Assembly (NCBI GenBank): GCA_036897095.1
Contig: JAYMSP010000996.1
Span: 1 to 37,817, forward strand
Length of the DNA stretch: 37,817 bases
Direction: 5' to 3'
Source of the DNA: Plantago elongata
Taxonomy: Eukaryota; Streptophyta; Magnoliopsida; Lamiales; Plantaginaceae
Both the position numbers and the translations under genes were made by a program. Numbering within the stretch: the stretch's first letter is position 1; each line of letters starts with the position of its first letter. Below the pieces are notes generated by a model that worked only from the letters and a program-made list of their open reading frames with translations, made no database searches and was not told the origin of the DNA. Of this stretch, positions 21,421 to 31,780 are shown piece by piece.

Positions 21421-22107
21421 TGTTGGAAAAAAAATATCTTGGATCAGGAAAGTACGCATTAAGTCTATATTCGTACCTGCAGAGCTAGGAAAGCAAGGAT
21501 TAGACCTCATTAAGATCGGTTTGCCTTTGACAAACCGGGTAGTGAATCAACTCAAACTTTGGAGCCCAAAGAGAGTATATAGTGAGATATGGTAGGTGAC
21601 TTACCTTCCAAGTGAAATAAATGGAACTATATATAGAGTTGATTCGAGGAACCGAATCCCCCAAATCCTGGACAACTGCTCGTATCAACACATGGTCCGG
21701 ATAATAGGGGTAGTCGTTCATCGTGCGGCCAGGCTCGGACCTGTTGTAGACTATAGGTCGGAGAATACTTCTAGGTTGGACTTCTTGACTTCTACCATAA
21801 TCCGTTCTGTGGTCTCTAGGTCGGACCCCCCGAGCTAGAGGATATGAATTTGGTGTCCTGACTTCTACCACGATCCGTACTGTGGTCTCTGGGTCGGACC
21901 CTCGAGCTAGAGGATATGAATTGGTTTCTTCTTAAGTATGTGATTCCGGTTAGAGTGGTACTTCTTGTTTTCTACGTAATTCGTCACTTCTGCTAGTAAT
22001 GCATCCGAGTAATGATGGTAATTTATCTCCATGGCCTTAGTGCGATTCGCCTGTCTCTAGTTCGATTTATGCTAGTTCTTCCGAATTAGAAGGGACTGAT
22101 TTAGTCA
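21421..22107 (-). repeat. 3' LTR of the Tat element
   Basis: 687 bp, starting TG and ending CA. It aligns along its whole length with 35866-36549; in the best-aligned 250 bp I count about 15 differences by eye, so the insertion is not very recent. It contains an internal 72-bp duplication (21787-21858 and the following about 70 bp) and a TATA-like CTATATATAG near 21631. Confidence 0.9.
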
Positions 22108-22132
22108 TAATATGAGCCCCCTCAGTTTCCAT
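22108..22132 (-). other. Polypurine tract region next to the 3' LTR
   Basis: On the minus strand GGAAACTGAGGGGG precedes the LTR by about 11 bases. A purine run at this place primes plus-strand synthesis in LTR elements. Confidence 0.5.
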
Positions 22133-22454
22133 GTATCTTGTAAAGATAGATGTGAAATTACTTGGTTCTTGGTCGGAGTAAGTTGGTAAGCATAAATCGA
22201 AAAAACTTTCAACCATATTACATACCCCCGTCCCTCAGTTTCTGGGTTCTCCGAGATTTGAGTCGGAAAGGCAAGAACTTTTGTGTTGTTAAGATGTTGT
22301 ATCTCCAGACTATCATGCGTCGAATGAAAGTAATTATTGCGCATGCTGCGGTTTTTATGTTTGGCACAAGTCCCGTCAATTGTGCTAATGTCATGTATGC
22401 CTTTTTAAATCGTGTAACTGTCGCATTGGACGGGAACAGTTACACAAGTTTTGC

Positions 22455-22462
22455 TATAAATA
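22455..22462 (+). promoter_or_regulatory. TATA box of the first antisense gene
   Basis: TATAAATA, followed by a leader of about 300 bp and an ATG at 22791. Direction is opposite to the element's gag-pol. Confidence 0.5.
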
Positions 22463-22790
22463 CTTGGCTCCTCAAATTTCTTCACTTTTAAGTCGCTTTC
22501 AAGTCTTTCAAAGTCAGAGCAATATTTGTGCAAATTCTAAGCTTCCAAGGCGATTTTCGTGCTCATAGATCGGATTGCCAACTCTTGCAACTCCCGCTTT
22601 CCCAAAAAACTGTAAGTTCTTCTTGGTCTTCCCAATCTTCAATTATTCTTCTTATTTGTCAATCTTGTATGCTTCGCTTTTCTTTATTTGTTTAGTTGAA
22701 TCCTCCGGCCCTCAAAAGATAAAAAGAACAAAGGGCTTCTCACGAAATCACTCATTTTAATCCATAAGTCTTAGCTTAAATGATAAAATT

Positions 22791-25577
22791 ATGAGCAACC
22801 GTAGTGATGATAGTCAACATCAATCGGAGGGTATGTCGTATGAAAATTATGGGTCGGCGGATTCATTGTTAGGGTCCGTTGATTCTGATTCCGGAACTGA
22901 GGTGGTTGAGTCCTCCCGAGCTGTGAACACGTCCAGGAGGCCCATTTCCATGGGAACTATCAGAATTCCGGCTGGCATGTCGGGAAGCCTCAGAAGTTCC
23001 TACCGTACACCAGTAAGTAATGTCCCGAGGTTTACAGAGCTACCAGATGAGCCTGTGGTTGAGCAGCTGAACATTGGTGGTCGGGATACTGCTCGACAAC
23101 GTCGAGCTCTGATGGCCAAGCCGGAGGCTGAAGATACTAATGCGGAAAATGTTGGAGGTGACGTCGGAGTCGGAGCGATTCCTAAGGTGCAGCTGGTAAA
23201 GGATGGACAGGTTCGTGGTGTAAGGGCCACAAATGTGAAGGAGCTCCTGGAAGTCCCTATTGGGAATTTAAATCCCGAGGCCGAGCTGAATGAAGATGGG
23301 ATTCTCCCCATTTGTGCCTCCAACATTACCAGGGAAGATTTGGCTAAGCTGCGTCACGAGTTCGCGATTCCCTCATACATCGAGCTCCGCATACCTAGAG
23401 AGTATCAGACCCTGTACAATCCTCCAAAGGGTTTTGTGACGGTTTTTGCAGCCCAAGTTAAAGCTGGGTGGAGATTGCCCATCCATCCTTCCCTGCAGAG
23501 GATTCTTCGGAAAATGGCATTGTGTCCAACCTAAATTTCTGCCAATTGATTGGGAACGATGGTGTGTTGGGCGGTAGTGATGAAGAGTCGGAGTGTAGAG
23601 TGAAATGTAGTCAATTTTCTTCGGTGTTCCAAAATTGCTCGCTGCCCGTGAAACACTTATTTTTATTATTTCTCGACTCGAAAAGGTTTCAAGTTTTTGC
23701 ACAATATGGTTTCTTCCTGGGCTTAGACTGGTGGCCCAGGTAATTTTACTTCCGAGACACTCGTTTTAATAGGGAGATGGTTGCTCCTTTGAAGTTCTTT
23801 AAAGGTGACCAGCCCAAGTCGGTAAAACTTGAGATAAAAACAGTCGCCCGAGATGGTTTAGGGATCTAGAAGATTTAGAACCTTCTCAGTGTTTTCCCCA
23901 TTATGTGTTGGTGAATCAATTGTTGCCCTATTTGGCTATGTTAACCATTGAGGAAGTTTATACAACCAATAAGTCCTTGGGTGAAGATACTCGATAGGGT
24001 GCATCTTTTTTAGGGTCGGTTGTTATCCGAGATATGTCTGGACTTATCTTGCTTTTGGTTCCGTAGGTTACTAGATGTCGAGGGAAACGATGAACTCTGG
24101 GCGATGGCCTCAGGAAGGAGCAACAAGTCGGCGGTGAGGCTACCCATCATTCCGCCTGTTAACATTGCCAGCCATTTGGAGCCCGGTGGTGTTCAGACCC
24201 AGGCCGAGGGTTCTGGCCAAGGTTCGGCTACCCGAGCTGCTCCCCTTGCCCCGGGAACGGGTAAGGGTAATATTTCAGGGGAAAGTCCCACCCCTCGAAG
24301 AAGTCTTCAGAACTTGGCTCGGAGAGGGGGCCGTCGTGGCATTGACATCAGTATCCTTTCCAGGTCTGCTGATCGACCTCGACAAGTGGATTCTTTTGGT
24401 GGATCGGATGCTCATGATAGAGCCCTGGGGAAGAGGCCTCTGGAAGACCATGAGGAGCCGACCCGTGGGTAACAGGAGGGTTACGTATGATCCGGATGCC
24501 CCTTGGGGTTTTTCCAAGGAAGAGGAGTCCCGGGTGACGTCGATGGTCGATGATGCTTATCATATGACTTTGGTTGATCAATCTCGGGAGGTAGCTCTCC
24601 GTCTTACTTGTAATTTCTCTTTTCTATGAACTTTGTTCGTAGACTAACTTCTCTTTTTCTCAGCTGATGATCCTGGCTCGGGGTGGAATGATCCGGGCCC
24701 AAAGGAACATGCGTCGGTATGAGGAGCTGAGGGATCTGCAGACTAAGTGCGACCATGATGGCAGGACGCAGGAGTTGGAGACCCAGCTGGCCGAGGCCGA
24801 GTGAGGCTTGGCTGATACAGCTCGGGCCAAGGAGGCGGCAGAGGCTAGACTCCAGTCAGAGATCTCGAGCCTGAAGACTTCAATGGGGCTCCTTCAAACC
24901 CAACTGGATGGTTCTCGGGCTGAATGTGTGGCTTGGTAGAAACAAATTGATGTTTTTATCGAGGCTAGGCAGAGGATGAGAGAGGCTCTGATTGTCGAGG
25001 CAAAGTCCATCCGGCTCCTAGTTGCTGCCGATTTTCTACAGTCCCAGGCTTTCGGCTTCACTAAGATGCAAGTGAAGTCAGAAAATAGGGAAGGGGCCTT
25101 TCAACATTGTATTGCATAGCTGAAGTGGGCAGGACTTTGTGCTGCCGAGGTAGAGCCAACGTCGACTCAGGTCGACCATCTAAAAGATGGGGAAATGGGG
25201 CCCTTGCCAGCGGATGTTGATAGTGCCGCTTTGGTCTTGGATGAGCCGGTTTATATGAGTGTCGAGGTGGTGTCCTTCTTTCCTAACTGGTTCCCCAAAG
25301 TGGTGCATGCCGGTTGTCTTCTTCCTGATAATGAGTGGGAAGTGGCCAACGATGCTTGATGGAGCTTCCAGGTCCTACTGTAAGATAGGTGCGAAGGGAT
25401 AATGACAATATCCCCGTTCACCAAGTTGCTTCCGTCCTGACATCTGTCTTAGAGGAGGCATCTGGGCTTGGTCCATCACATACTGTCGGGGATGAAGAGA
25501 TGGTGGATGAACTACCTCCCGGATTTGGACATGAGACCGAGGAGCAGCAAGATGAAGGTACAGTCGTGGTGGACTGA
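22791..25577 (+). pseudogene. Antisense accessory gene 1 (gypsy-type transposon protein domain)
   Basis: Opposite strand to gag-pol. The first 247 residues (22791-23534) are Ser/Asp-rich, then end in a stretch with EFAIPSYIELRIP, PPKGFVTVF and WRLPIHPSLQRIL. This is the pattern of the 'putative gypsy type transposon' domain (Pfam PF04195), known from plant gypsy elements; its function is unknown. The frame breaks at 23534. 24104-24472 is a Pro/Ser/Gly/Arg-rich linker. YDPDAPWGFSKEEE follows, then a GT-AG intron at 24591-24663, then a long coiled coil (24664-25100) with in-frame stops at 24802-24804 and near 24940, and an acidic end (25389-25577, DEEMVDELPPGFGHETEEQ). Overall this is a decayed multi-exon gene. 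Confidence 0.75.
24591..24663 (+). other. Intron of antisense gene 1
   Basis: GTAGCT...TTTTTCTCAG, 73 nt with a pyrimidine-rich 3' end. It lies between in-frame segments ending DQSRE and starting LMILARGG (phase 0). Because it is antisense to the element's genomic RNA it would survive retrotransposition. Confidence 0.6.
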
Positions 25578-25962
25578 AGGTCGGGCGTATGTGCCCGGTA
25601 TATTTTGTGTCGCACTTTCTCTTTTCTGTTTAACAATCTTTAAGTTTTATTCGTACAAGGCTATCTCCCTCAGCCTATGTAAAGTAGTAACGTTTGCATG
25701 TTTGATTTCGATCCCCTCACCTCAAACCTTTCCTTGGTTTGTATGTATTTTTAGATGGTTAGGGTGATTGATCCGAATCTTTTTATCTAACCGTAATCTT
25801 TTTTCAGTATGTTTTTTTACCGTATCTTGTGTTCTGACCTATGGACGTTAGTGGCTTAATTGGGCTCATAGTGACCACGTTGGTTTGGAGGCCCAATTTT
25901 GCCCTTTTGTGGCCCAACTGTTCAAGCCCACATCCGAGGAAGTCCAAGAGTCACTTTTTGTT

Positions 25963-25970
25963 TATAAATT
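25963..25970 (+). promoter_or_regulatory. TATA box of the second antisense gene
   Basis: TATAAATT, 175 bp before the ATG at 26138. Preceded by sequence rich in GCCCAA/GGCCCA words. Confidence 0.4.
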
Positions 25971-26137
25971 GATCTGATATTATCGTAACTTAACCATTTT
26001 TTGCTGAAGTAGTTTTTATCTCAGGGTCGGAGCTTTTTACCCCGGAATTTCCAGGCAATCAGCATTCTTCTTTTTCTTGTAATCTTTGTCTTATTTCTCT
26101 ATTTTTTGAATTCTTTTCCTCGTCCTTTTCCTTTAGA

Positions 26138-27252
26138 ATGAATTCTTCATCTCGGAAAGCCGCCCAAAAAGCTAGATGGGTTCATATCTCCGAGCCGCAT
26201 ATAAGGCGAACACAAATATCCTCAGCTTTGAGGAGTACATTGAATCAATCAGTCACTCCGAGCCTCGGGAGGATGACTATAACCACTACGTGTTGTGTGG
26301 GTGTGGATACTAGGGGTGTGCAAAAAACCCACCCGTCCGACCCACCCGTGCAAACCGCCCGCCTTTCACCCGCACCCGCCAACTAATTTTTTTACAAAAT
26401 GTGTGGTGGGTTAAAAAAAAGTTCACCCGCCTCTAGTGGGTGGGTGGTGGGTTGGATGTGTGCAACCCGCCACCCACCCGCCATTTTTATGTAGATATAT
26501 ATTTGTAAATTTATGAATAAGTATTCTCATCGGTTAGAGAAATTGTCTCTTTGCTTATGTCGTTGAATATATATGTATAGTTTAAGTGAGTTATATCTCT
26601 TCTCTTTAAGCAATATATCATCTTCAATTTTGTACATGCCTTTTGTTATTCTCATATTATGTCATGTATTCAAGTAAAATAACGCTAGTTGTCACCTCTC
26701 GGGTCAACATTTCATCCACTACGTAATTTTTTTTGAATTAAGTAAAGAAGGGAAACTACTTAAGAAGAATTATTGTCCTCTTTGTGCAGAACATGCTCTT
26801 TGTTGTTAATTTTTTTCTTGTGCATCTACTTCTACAAAATTTGCATGTTTTAACTACATATTTTTTTTAATTATATTCACCCGCCAATCCGTCCGCTACC
26901 CACCCACCATTTTTATCACACGAATCATCGCGGGTTGAAAAAATATTCCACCCGTCGCGGGTTATAGTTATAATCATCCGTCATAAGTGAGTTGTTTTGA
27001 ATTTTCGGTAAAACCTGCCTGCACCCGTCCGCACTCACCCCGAGTGGATACTGGCATCCACCTGTCTATTCTTGGAAGGGGACTGCTGATGATCCTATCG
27101 ATCTCGAGCCTGAAGATGGTCCGGCACTTTGCCCTGGGATCATTCAAATGAGGGCGGATGATAGGGCGCGAAAAAGAATTCACCGACAACAGGAACAAGC
27201 TCAAGCTCGTCCGGGTGGGGCCGTGTCACAGAGCTCTAATTGTGTAGTTTAA
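26138..27252 (+). pseudogene. Antisense accessory gene 2, split by a MITE
   Basis: A short plus-strand gene of unknown function. The N-terminal part MNSSSRKAAQKARW is basic. After a frame change near 26215 comes SFEEYIESISHSEPREDD and YNHYVLCGCGYW, which is interrupted at 26310 by a MITE. The frame resumes at 27052 on the same codon series with WHPPVYSWKG, DPIDLEPEDG and MRADDRARKRIHRQQEQ, and stops with TAA at 27250-27252. The CGCGYWHP stretch could be a metal or nucleic-acid contact, but this is a guess. I do not recognise the family; it lies where Tat elements often carry extra genes. Confidence 0.6.
26311..27043. mobile_element. hAT-type MITE with 8-bp target duplication
   Basis: Left end TAGGGGTGTGC; right end reverse complement TCGGGGTGAGTGC. 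The flanking bases GTGGATAC occur on both sides (26303-26310 and 27044-27051), an exact 8-bp target duplication as hAT elements make. 733 bp, no coding frame. The ends are rich in CCCACCCG/CCCGCC words, and the middle is AT-rich. It is inserted inside antisense gene 2. Confidence 0.88.
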
Positions 27253-27349
27253 GTATGTTAATCTTTTATACAATTTTCCCCTTATGAAATGAAAAAATCT
27301 TTTGGCAGTATCTTTATTTATTCTTTATTTGCCGACTCCTCACCGATTT

Positions 27350-28955
27350 TCTTCATAGGTTGTTGAGTCGGGGTTTTATCCCGACTTATCAATGTTTGAG
27401 AACAATTGATTAAAAAGGTAAAATAATCACTAAGAATTTTCCTGACAACGAAGCGCAGCTTTGTTGGTAAGAAGCTTCACCTACAACTAATAGGTCGGGG
27501 GTTCGAGCCACCCTTTAGCCGTTCCAAAAAAAAACTAAGGATTTTCTCCTAATGTCGTTATGTCGGGTGTTTATCCGAATTATCAATGTTTGAGAACAAT
27601 TGATTAAAAAGTTATAATAATCACTAAGGATTTTCTCCTAATGTTGTTGGGTCGAGGGTTTATCCCGACTTATCAATGTTTGAGAACAATTGATTATAAA
27701 GGTAGAATAATCACGAAGACTTCTCTCCTAATGTCGTTGGGTCAGGGGTTTATCCTGACCTATCAATGTTTGAGAACAATTGATTAAAAAGGTAGAATAA
27801 TCACTAAGAATTTTCATCTAATGTCGTTGGGTCGGGGGTTTATTCCGACTTATCAATGTTTGAGAACAATTGATTAAAAAGGTAGAATAATCACTAAGGA
27901 TTTTCTCCTAATGCCATTGGGTCGGGGGTTTATCCCGACCTATCAATATTTGAGAACAATTAATTAAAAAATAGAATAATCACTAGGAATTTTCTCCTAA
28001 TGTCGTTGGGTCGGGGGTTTATTCCGACTTATCAATGTTTGAGAACAATTGATTAAAAATGTAGAATAATCACTAAGAATTTTCTCCTAATGTCGTTGGG
28101 TCGGGGGTTTATTCCAACTTATCAATGTTTGAGAACAATTGATTTAAAAGGTAGAATAATCACTAAGGATTTTCTCCTAATGTCATTGGGTCGGGGGTTT
28201 ATGCCGACCAATCAATGTTTGAGAAAAATTGATTAAAAAGGTAGGATAATCACTAAGGATTTTCTCCTAATGTCATTGGGCGGGGGCTTATCCCGACCTA
28301 TCAATGTTTGAACAATTGATTAAAAAGTAGAATAATCACTAAGGATTTTCTCCTAATGTCGTCGGGTCGGGGGTTTATTCCGACTTATCAATGTTTGAGA
28401 ACAATTGATAAAAAATGTAGAATAATCACTAAGGATTTTCTCCTAATGTCGTTGGGTCGGAGGTTTATCCCGACTTATCAATGTTTGAGAACAATTGATT
28501 AAAAAGATAGAATAATAACTAAGAATTTTCTCCGAATTGTCGTTGGATCGGGGGTTTATCCTGATTTATCAATGTTTGAGGACAATTCATTAAAAAGGTA
28601 GAATAATCAGTAAGGATTCTCTCCTAATGTCGTTGGGTCGAGGGTTTATTCCGACTTATTAATTTTTTAGAACAATTGATTAAAAAGGTAGAATAATCAC
28701 TAAGGATTTTCTCCTAATGTTGTTGGGTCGGGGGTTTATCCTGAATTATCACAATGTTTGAGAACAATTGATTAAAATGGTAGAATAATCACTAAGGATT
28801 TGCTCCTAAGGTCATTGGGTCGGAGGTTTATCCCCAACTTATCAATGTTTGAGAACAATTGATTAAAAAGGTAGAATTATCACTAAGGATTTTCTCCTAA
28901 TGTCGTTGGATCGGGGGTTTATCCCGACTTATCAATGTTTGAGAACAATTGATTT
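27350..28955. repeat. Tandem array, 17 copies of a 90-bp unit
   Basis: ATCAATGTTTGAGAACAATT recurs at 27388, 27582, 27672, 27762, 27852, 27942, 28031, 28121, 28211, 28300, 28387, 28477, 28568, 28658, 28748, 28841 and 28931. The spacing is 87-93 bp, except that the first gap is widened by a SINE. Each unit also holds GTCGGGGGTTTATCCCGAC, an inverted repeat with 6-bp arms and a 7-base loop, and a second looser one around ATCAAT/ATTGAT. It lies between integrase and 3' LTR, where Tat elements are known to breed minisatellites. Confidence 0.95.
27442..27533 (+). mobile_element. tRNA-derived SINE fragment in the array
   Basis: 92 bp ending in an A-run. It contains GCGCAGCTTTGTTGGTAAG (A-box-like region) and GGGTTCGAGCCAC (B box of RNA polymerase III). 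Flanked by ACTAAGAATTTTC (27429-27441) and ACTAAGGATTTTC (27534-27546), a 13-bp target duplication with one difference. Two adjoining array units lie apart by just this insert. Confidence 0.75.
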
Positions 28956-29138
28956 ATACGTTTGAGCAATTATGACCGTATTTATTCGTTTGCACATTAC
29001 TTGAATTTCGGGCGGTAAATACGCTGAGTCACACGCGTGGAGAAACAAAACAATTATTTAGGAAAATTTAATGTGTCTCTTCAAATTCTGATCGTCGGAT
29101 GCTCTACATGTGGTTAGATCGTGGACATTTTTACCTCC

Positions 29139-29146
29139 TATAAATA
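29139..29146 (+). promoter_or_regulatory. TATA box of the third antisense unit
   Basis: TATAAATA in the context CTCCTATAAATATGG, followed by a CT-rich leader (TCACTATCCCTTCTTCTC). Opposite to gag-pol. Confidence 0.45.
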
Positions 29147-29364
29147 TGGATGGTAAAAAATGTCATTTTCACTATCCCTTCTTCTCTTGATTCCAAAATT
29201 CCTTTCCTTCTTTTACGAACCGAGCCTTTATAAAGTACCAAGGTCGGTGATGTGTCCTTCCTCGCCACATTTTAGGTGATTTTCCTTCTTTTTAATATGG
29301 TGAGGAGGTCACATCTCGGATATTTGTACTTTGCTCAACAATCGATCATCTTTGCAATCCTGCT

Positions 29365-29660
29365 TGGTGTTTCCAACTCTACGTATTTGCACCCACCATA
29401 TTTGGTTCTATCCTTTTACTTAGGTAGTAACTTAGATGGTGGTGTTTATACATTAAGTCGTTGATTCCAACTGTTTGTTAAGATGTTCGTCAATAAAAGT
29501 ATAGCCCGGACATAATTAACTTCCAAGCAATTTTTGTTGGAGTTTCCGACTTTGTGCGTTGGCTCCAACCATCTATGGTACTAGCCTCTCAATTTTAGGT
29601 TGCAACATAGATGGTTAGGTTAATGCACTAGGTTGCTGACTCCGAATTGTCGTAGAGATC
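29365..29660. repeat. Imperfect direct duplication, unit about 175 bp
   Basis: GTTTCCAACT...CACCCACCAT...TTAGGTAGTAACTTAGATGG...GTCGTTGATTCCAA at 29368-29470 is repeated with many changes as GTTTCCGACT...GCTCCAACCAT...TTAGGTTGCAACATAGATGG...GTTGCTGACTCCGAA at 29543-29647. Seen by eye; no function proposed. Confidence 0.55.
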
Positions 29661-29970
29661 TTGAGTGATTCCCCCTTTTTTTTTTTTCCTTTTGTTATCG
29701 ATACTCAACAAGATATTACTTTCTCGGTGCAGGTACTCAAGAAGTTAAGGATGAGTTCAGAGCTCGGTGTTGACAACATAGTTTAGTTGATTTTGTATTG
29801 TTAACATGCAATAATCTTGTCTCTTGTTCTAGAATCTTCTGGTAGGGATGAAACAACACTTGTAAGGAAAATGTCGTGTTTTTATTGGCACGAACTGATA
29901 ATAATACATATTACAACTACTATGCATCGGTAATAAAAAAGTACATTTTCATTCCTCAAGTGTGATACTT

Positions 29971-31020
29971 CTACAAATTTCTTGAATCCCAAGTTCGTTG
30001 GACCTCGGAGCCATCTAGTACTTGTAGCTCGTAACTGCCATTGGCACTGGCTCGGATGATCTTGTAAGGACCATCCCAGCTTGGGTCGAACTTCTTGGGT
30101 TTTTTGACACCATCTATCCTCTTGAGAACTAGATCTCCGACCTGGAAACTCTTGGTATGCACGTGTTTATTGTAAGCCCTAGCCATCACCGACTGATAGT
30201 TTAAGGTTCTTGCTAGAGCATCACTTCTGAGGGTCACCAACATGTCGAGATCATAGATCCGATTGTGATGATTATTCGAGGTAGAGTAACCCTGGATCCA
30301 CAGGGTCTCCGTTGCAACTTCTACTGGGATCACAGCCTCCGAGCCGTATACCAGGCTGAATGGGGTTTCCTAAGTCGAGGTACGGGAAGTTGTTCTATAT
30401 CCCCAGAGGACTCCGTGTAGTTCCTCTACCCATGACTTTTGGGACTTCAACCTTTCCTGTAAGCTAGAAACAGTGATTTTATTAGTAGCTTCAGTTTGTC
30501 AATTGGCTTGAGTATAGTACACCGAGCAGAACCTCTGTTCAATGTTCAGTTCTTTGAACCAAGCCTTTAAGCGATTTCCTGAGAATTAGCCCCCATTATC
30601 TGTTACCAGAACTCTGGGTATCCCGAACCCTCATATGATGTTACTCAAGATGAAATTTATTACATCTTGTTCTTCCACTTTGCCTGTCGGTTCCGCCTCA
30701 ACCCATTTGGAAATGTATTCAACACCCACAATGATATGTGATTTTGCTCCACTCCCACGGGTAATTTTCCGATGATGTCCAGACCGCATTGATCGAATGG
30801 GCAAGTGATCTTAGATGGTAGCATGGGTTGATTTGGTTGGTGTGGGATGTTTGCATATTTATGAAATTTGTCACATTTGCGAGAGAATTCGGCAGAATCT
30901 TTTGCCATTGAAGGCCAAAAGTATCATTTTCTTGCCACCTTTTGAGCCAACGATCTTCCCCCAGAGTGATTCCCACAACAACCTCTGTGTACCTCGGCAA
31001 TACGGGTTTTTCTTCACTTA
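29971..31020 (-). pseudogene. Tat integrase (broken)
   Basis: Would insert the cDNA copy. The zinc-binding part lies at about 31000-30850 (GCCGNHSGG in one frame, then SRKCDKFHKYA, where the last cysteine of the usual CxxC is F). Core motifs are GLDIIGK (first Asp, about 30780), VTDNGG (second Asp, about 30600) and QTEATN (Glu, about 30500). The core is cut by stops, including one two residues before QTEATN. The C-terminal part (30333-29971) reads PVEVATETLW, RAYNKHVHTKSFQVGDLVL and FDPSWDGPYKII, as usual for gypsy integrases. At least two frame changes (near 30340 and 30660). Confidence 0.85.
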
Positions 31021-31248
31021 ATCCGAGGCAGCGTAACTGGGTCCCGTGAATGATCCTTTGTAGAGGTCAGAGCCAATCATAGTGTAGCGTGTAGCTCGGT
31101 ATTATAATTTTCTTGCCTCGGTTTTATCAATCGGTGATACTCTGAGTTAGATAATCCAATAGGATCTATCTCCAGTCTTCTCCTTGGTCTAGCACCAGTA
31201 TGGTAGGCTTGATGGCTTCTTTAGAGATACAAGGTAATCTCGAAGTCA

Positions 31249-31780
31249 TCAATACCATCGTTCTTGTATCAATGGTTCCTGATGCCGAGGCCAACTTTGA
31301 TAATTAGCTCGCTCATTCTGGTTGCACGGAATTCGGTTCAAAGTGAATTTCGAGAAGGACTTAACCGACTCTCGTAGTATCTCCAGGTATTTGATCATCG
31401 CGTGCCCCTTGGTTTGGAATTCTCCAGAGAATTGTGCTTCTACTAACTGAGAGTCGGTATATGCATGCATTTTCTTAGCCAGCACTGACTTGGCTAATTT
31501 TAACCCGATTACCAATGCTTCGTACTCCGCCTCATTATTTGTAAGCATATTCAAGCTCCACTCCTTCAGGACTAAGAAGTAATAATTCAACTTCGCCGGT
31601 GCCATGGCTAGAGGATCCATCTTCATAGAGTTTCCAAGCATCTTCTCCGACACGTACAGTTCTCGGAGGAGGAATTCCTACCGGTGTTGGTGGTAGCTCG
31701 GTTATTTCCAAAGGCTTGGTTATGTATACTTCAGAGGCAGTTCCTTCTTTTGGGTCGACAAGTATTTGCTCGGACAACAT
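31249..31780 (-). pseudogene. Second, archaeal-type RNase H (aRNH) of the Tat element
   Basis: WKLYEDGSSSHGTGE (catalytic Asp region; YEDG instead of the usual DG context) is at about 31640. After a frame change near 31555 come LTNNEAEYEALVIGLKLAK and MHAYTDSQLVEAQFSGEF. NNEAEYEAL and YTDSQL hold the Glu and Asp expected for this RNase H type. A second RNase H downstream of the first one defines Tat-lineage elements. Split over two frames. Confidence 0.85.

Larger units (their letters stand above)
28956..29970 (+). other. Third antisense promoter and leader region
   Basis: TATAAATA at 29139-29146 lies about 158 bp before an ATG at 29297. A small frame follows (MVRRSHLGYLYFAQQS, stop near 29464) that I do not recognise and would not call a gene on its own. 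Upstream, GCTGAGTCACACGCG (29018-29032) includes a GCN4-like TGAGTCA. Downstream, an imperfect direct repeat covers 29365-29660. The end meets the last codons of the integrase (other strand). Confidence 0.4.

Noticed and set aside
22162-22491. Plus-strand frame of 109 residues upstream of antisense gene 1
   Set aside because: It overlaps the TATA box and leader of that gene and has no recognisable motif.
27478-27520. Possible tRNA gene (B box GGTTCGAGCC)
   Set aside because: No cloverleaf or acceptor stem can be built; an A-tail and flanking repeats point to a SINE.
27350-28955. Regularly spaced repeats resembling a CRISPR array
   Set aside because: Whole 90-bp units are repeated without unique spacers, in a plant element; it is a minisatellite.
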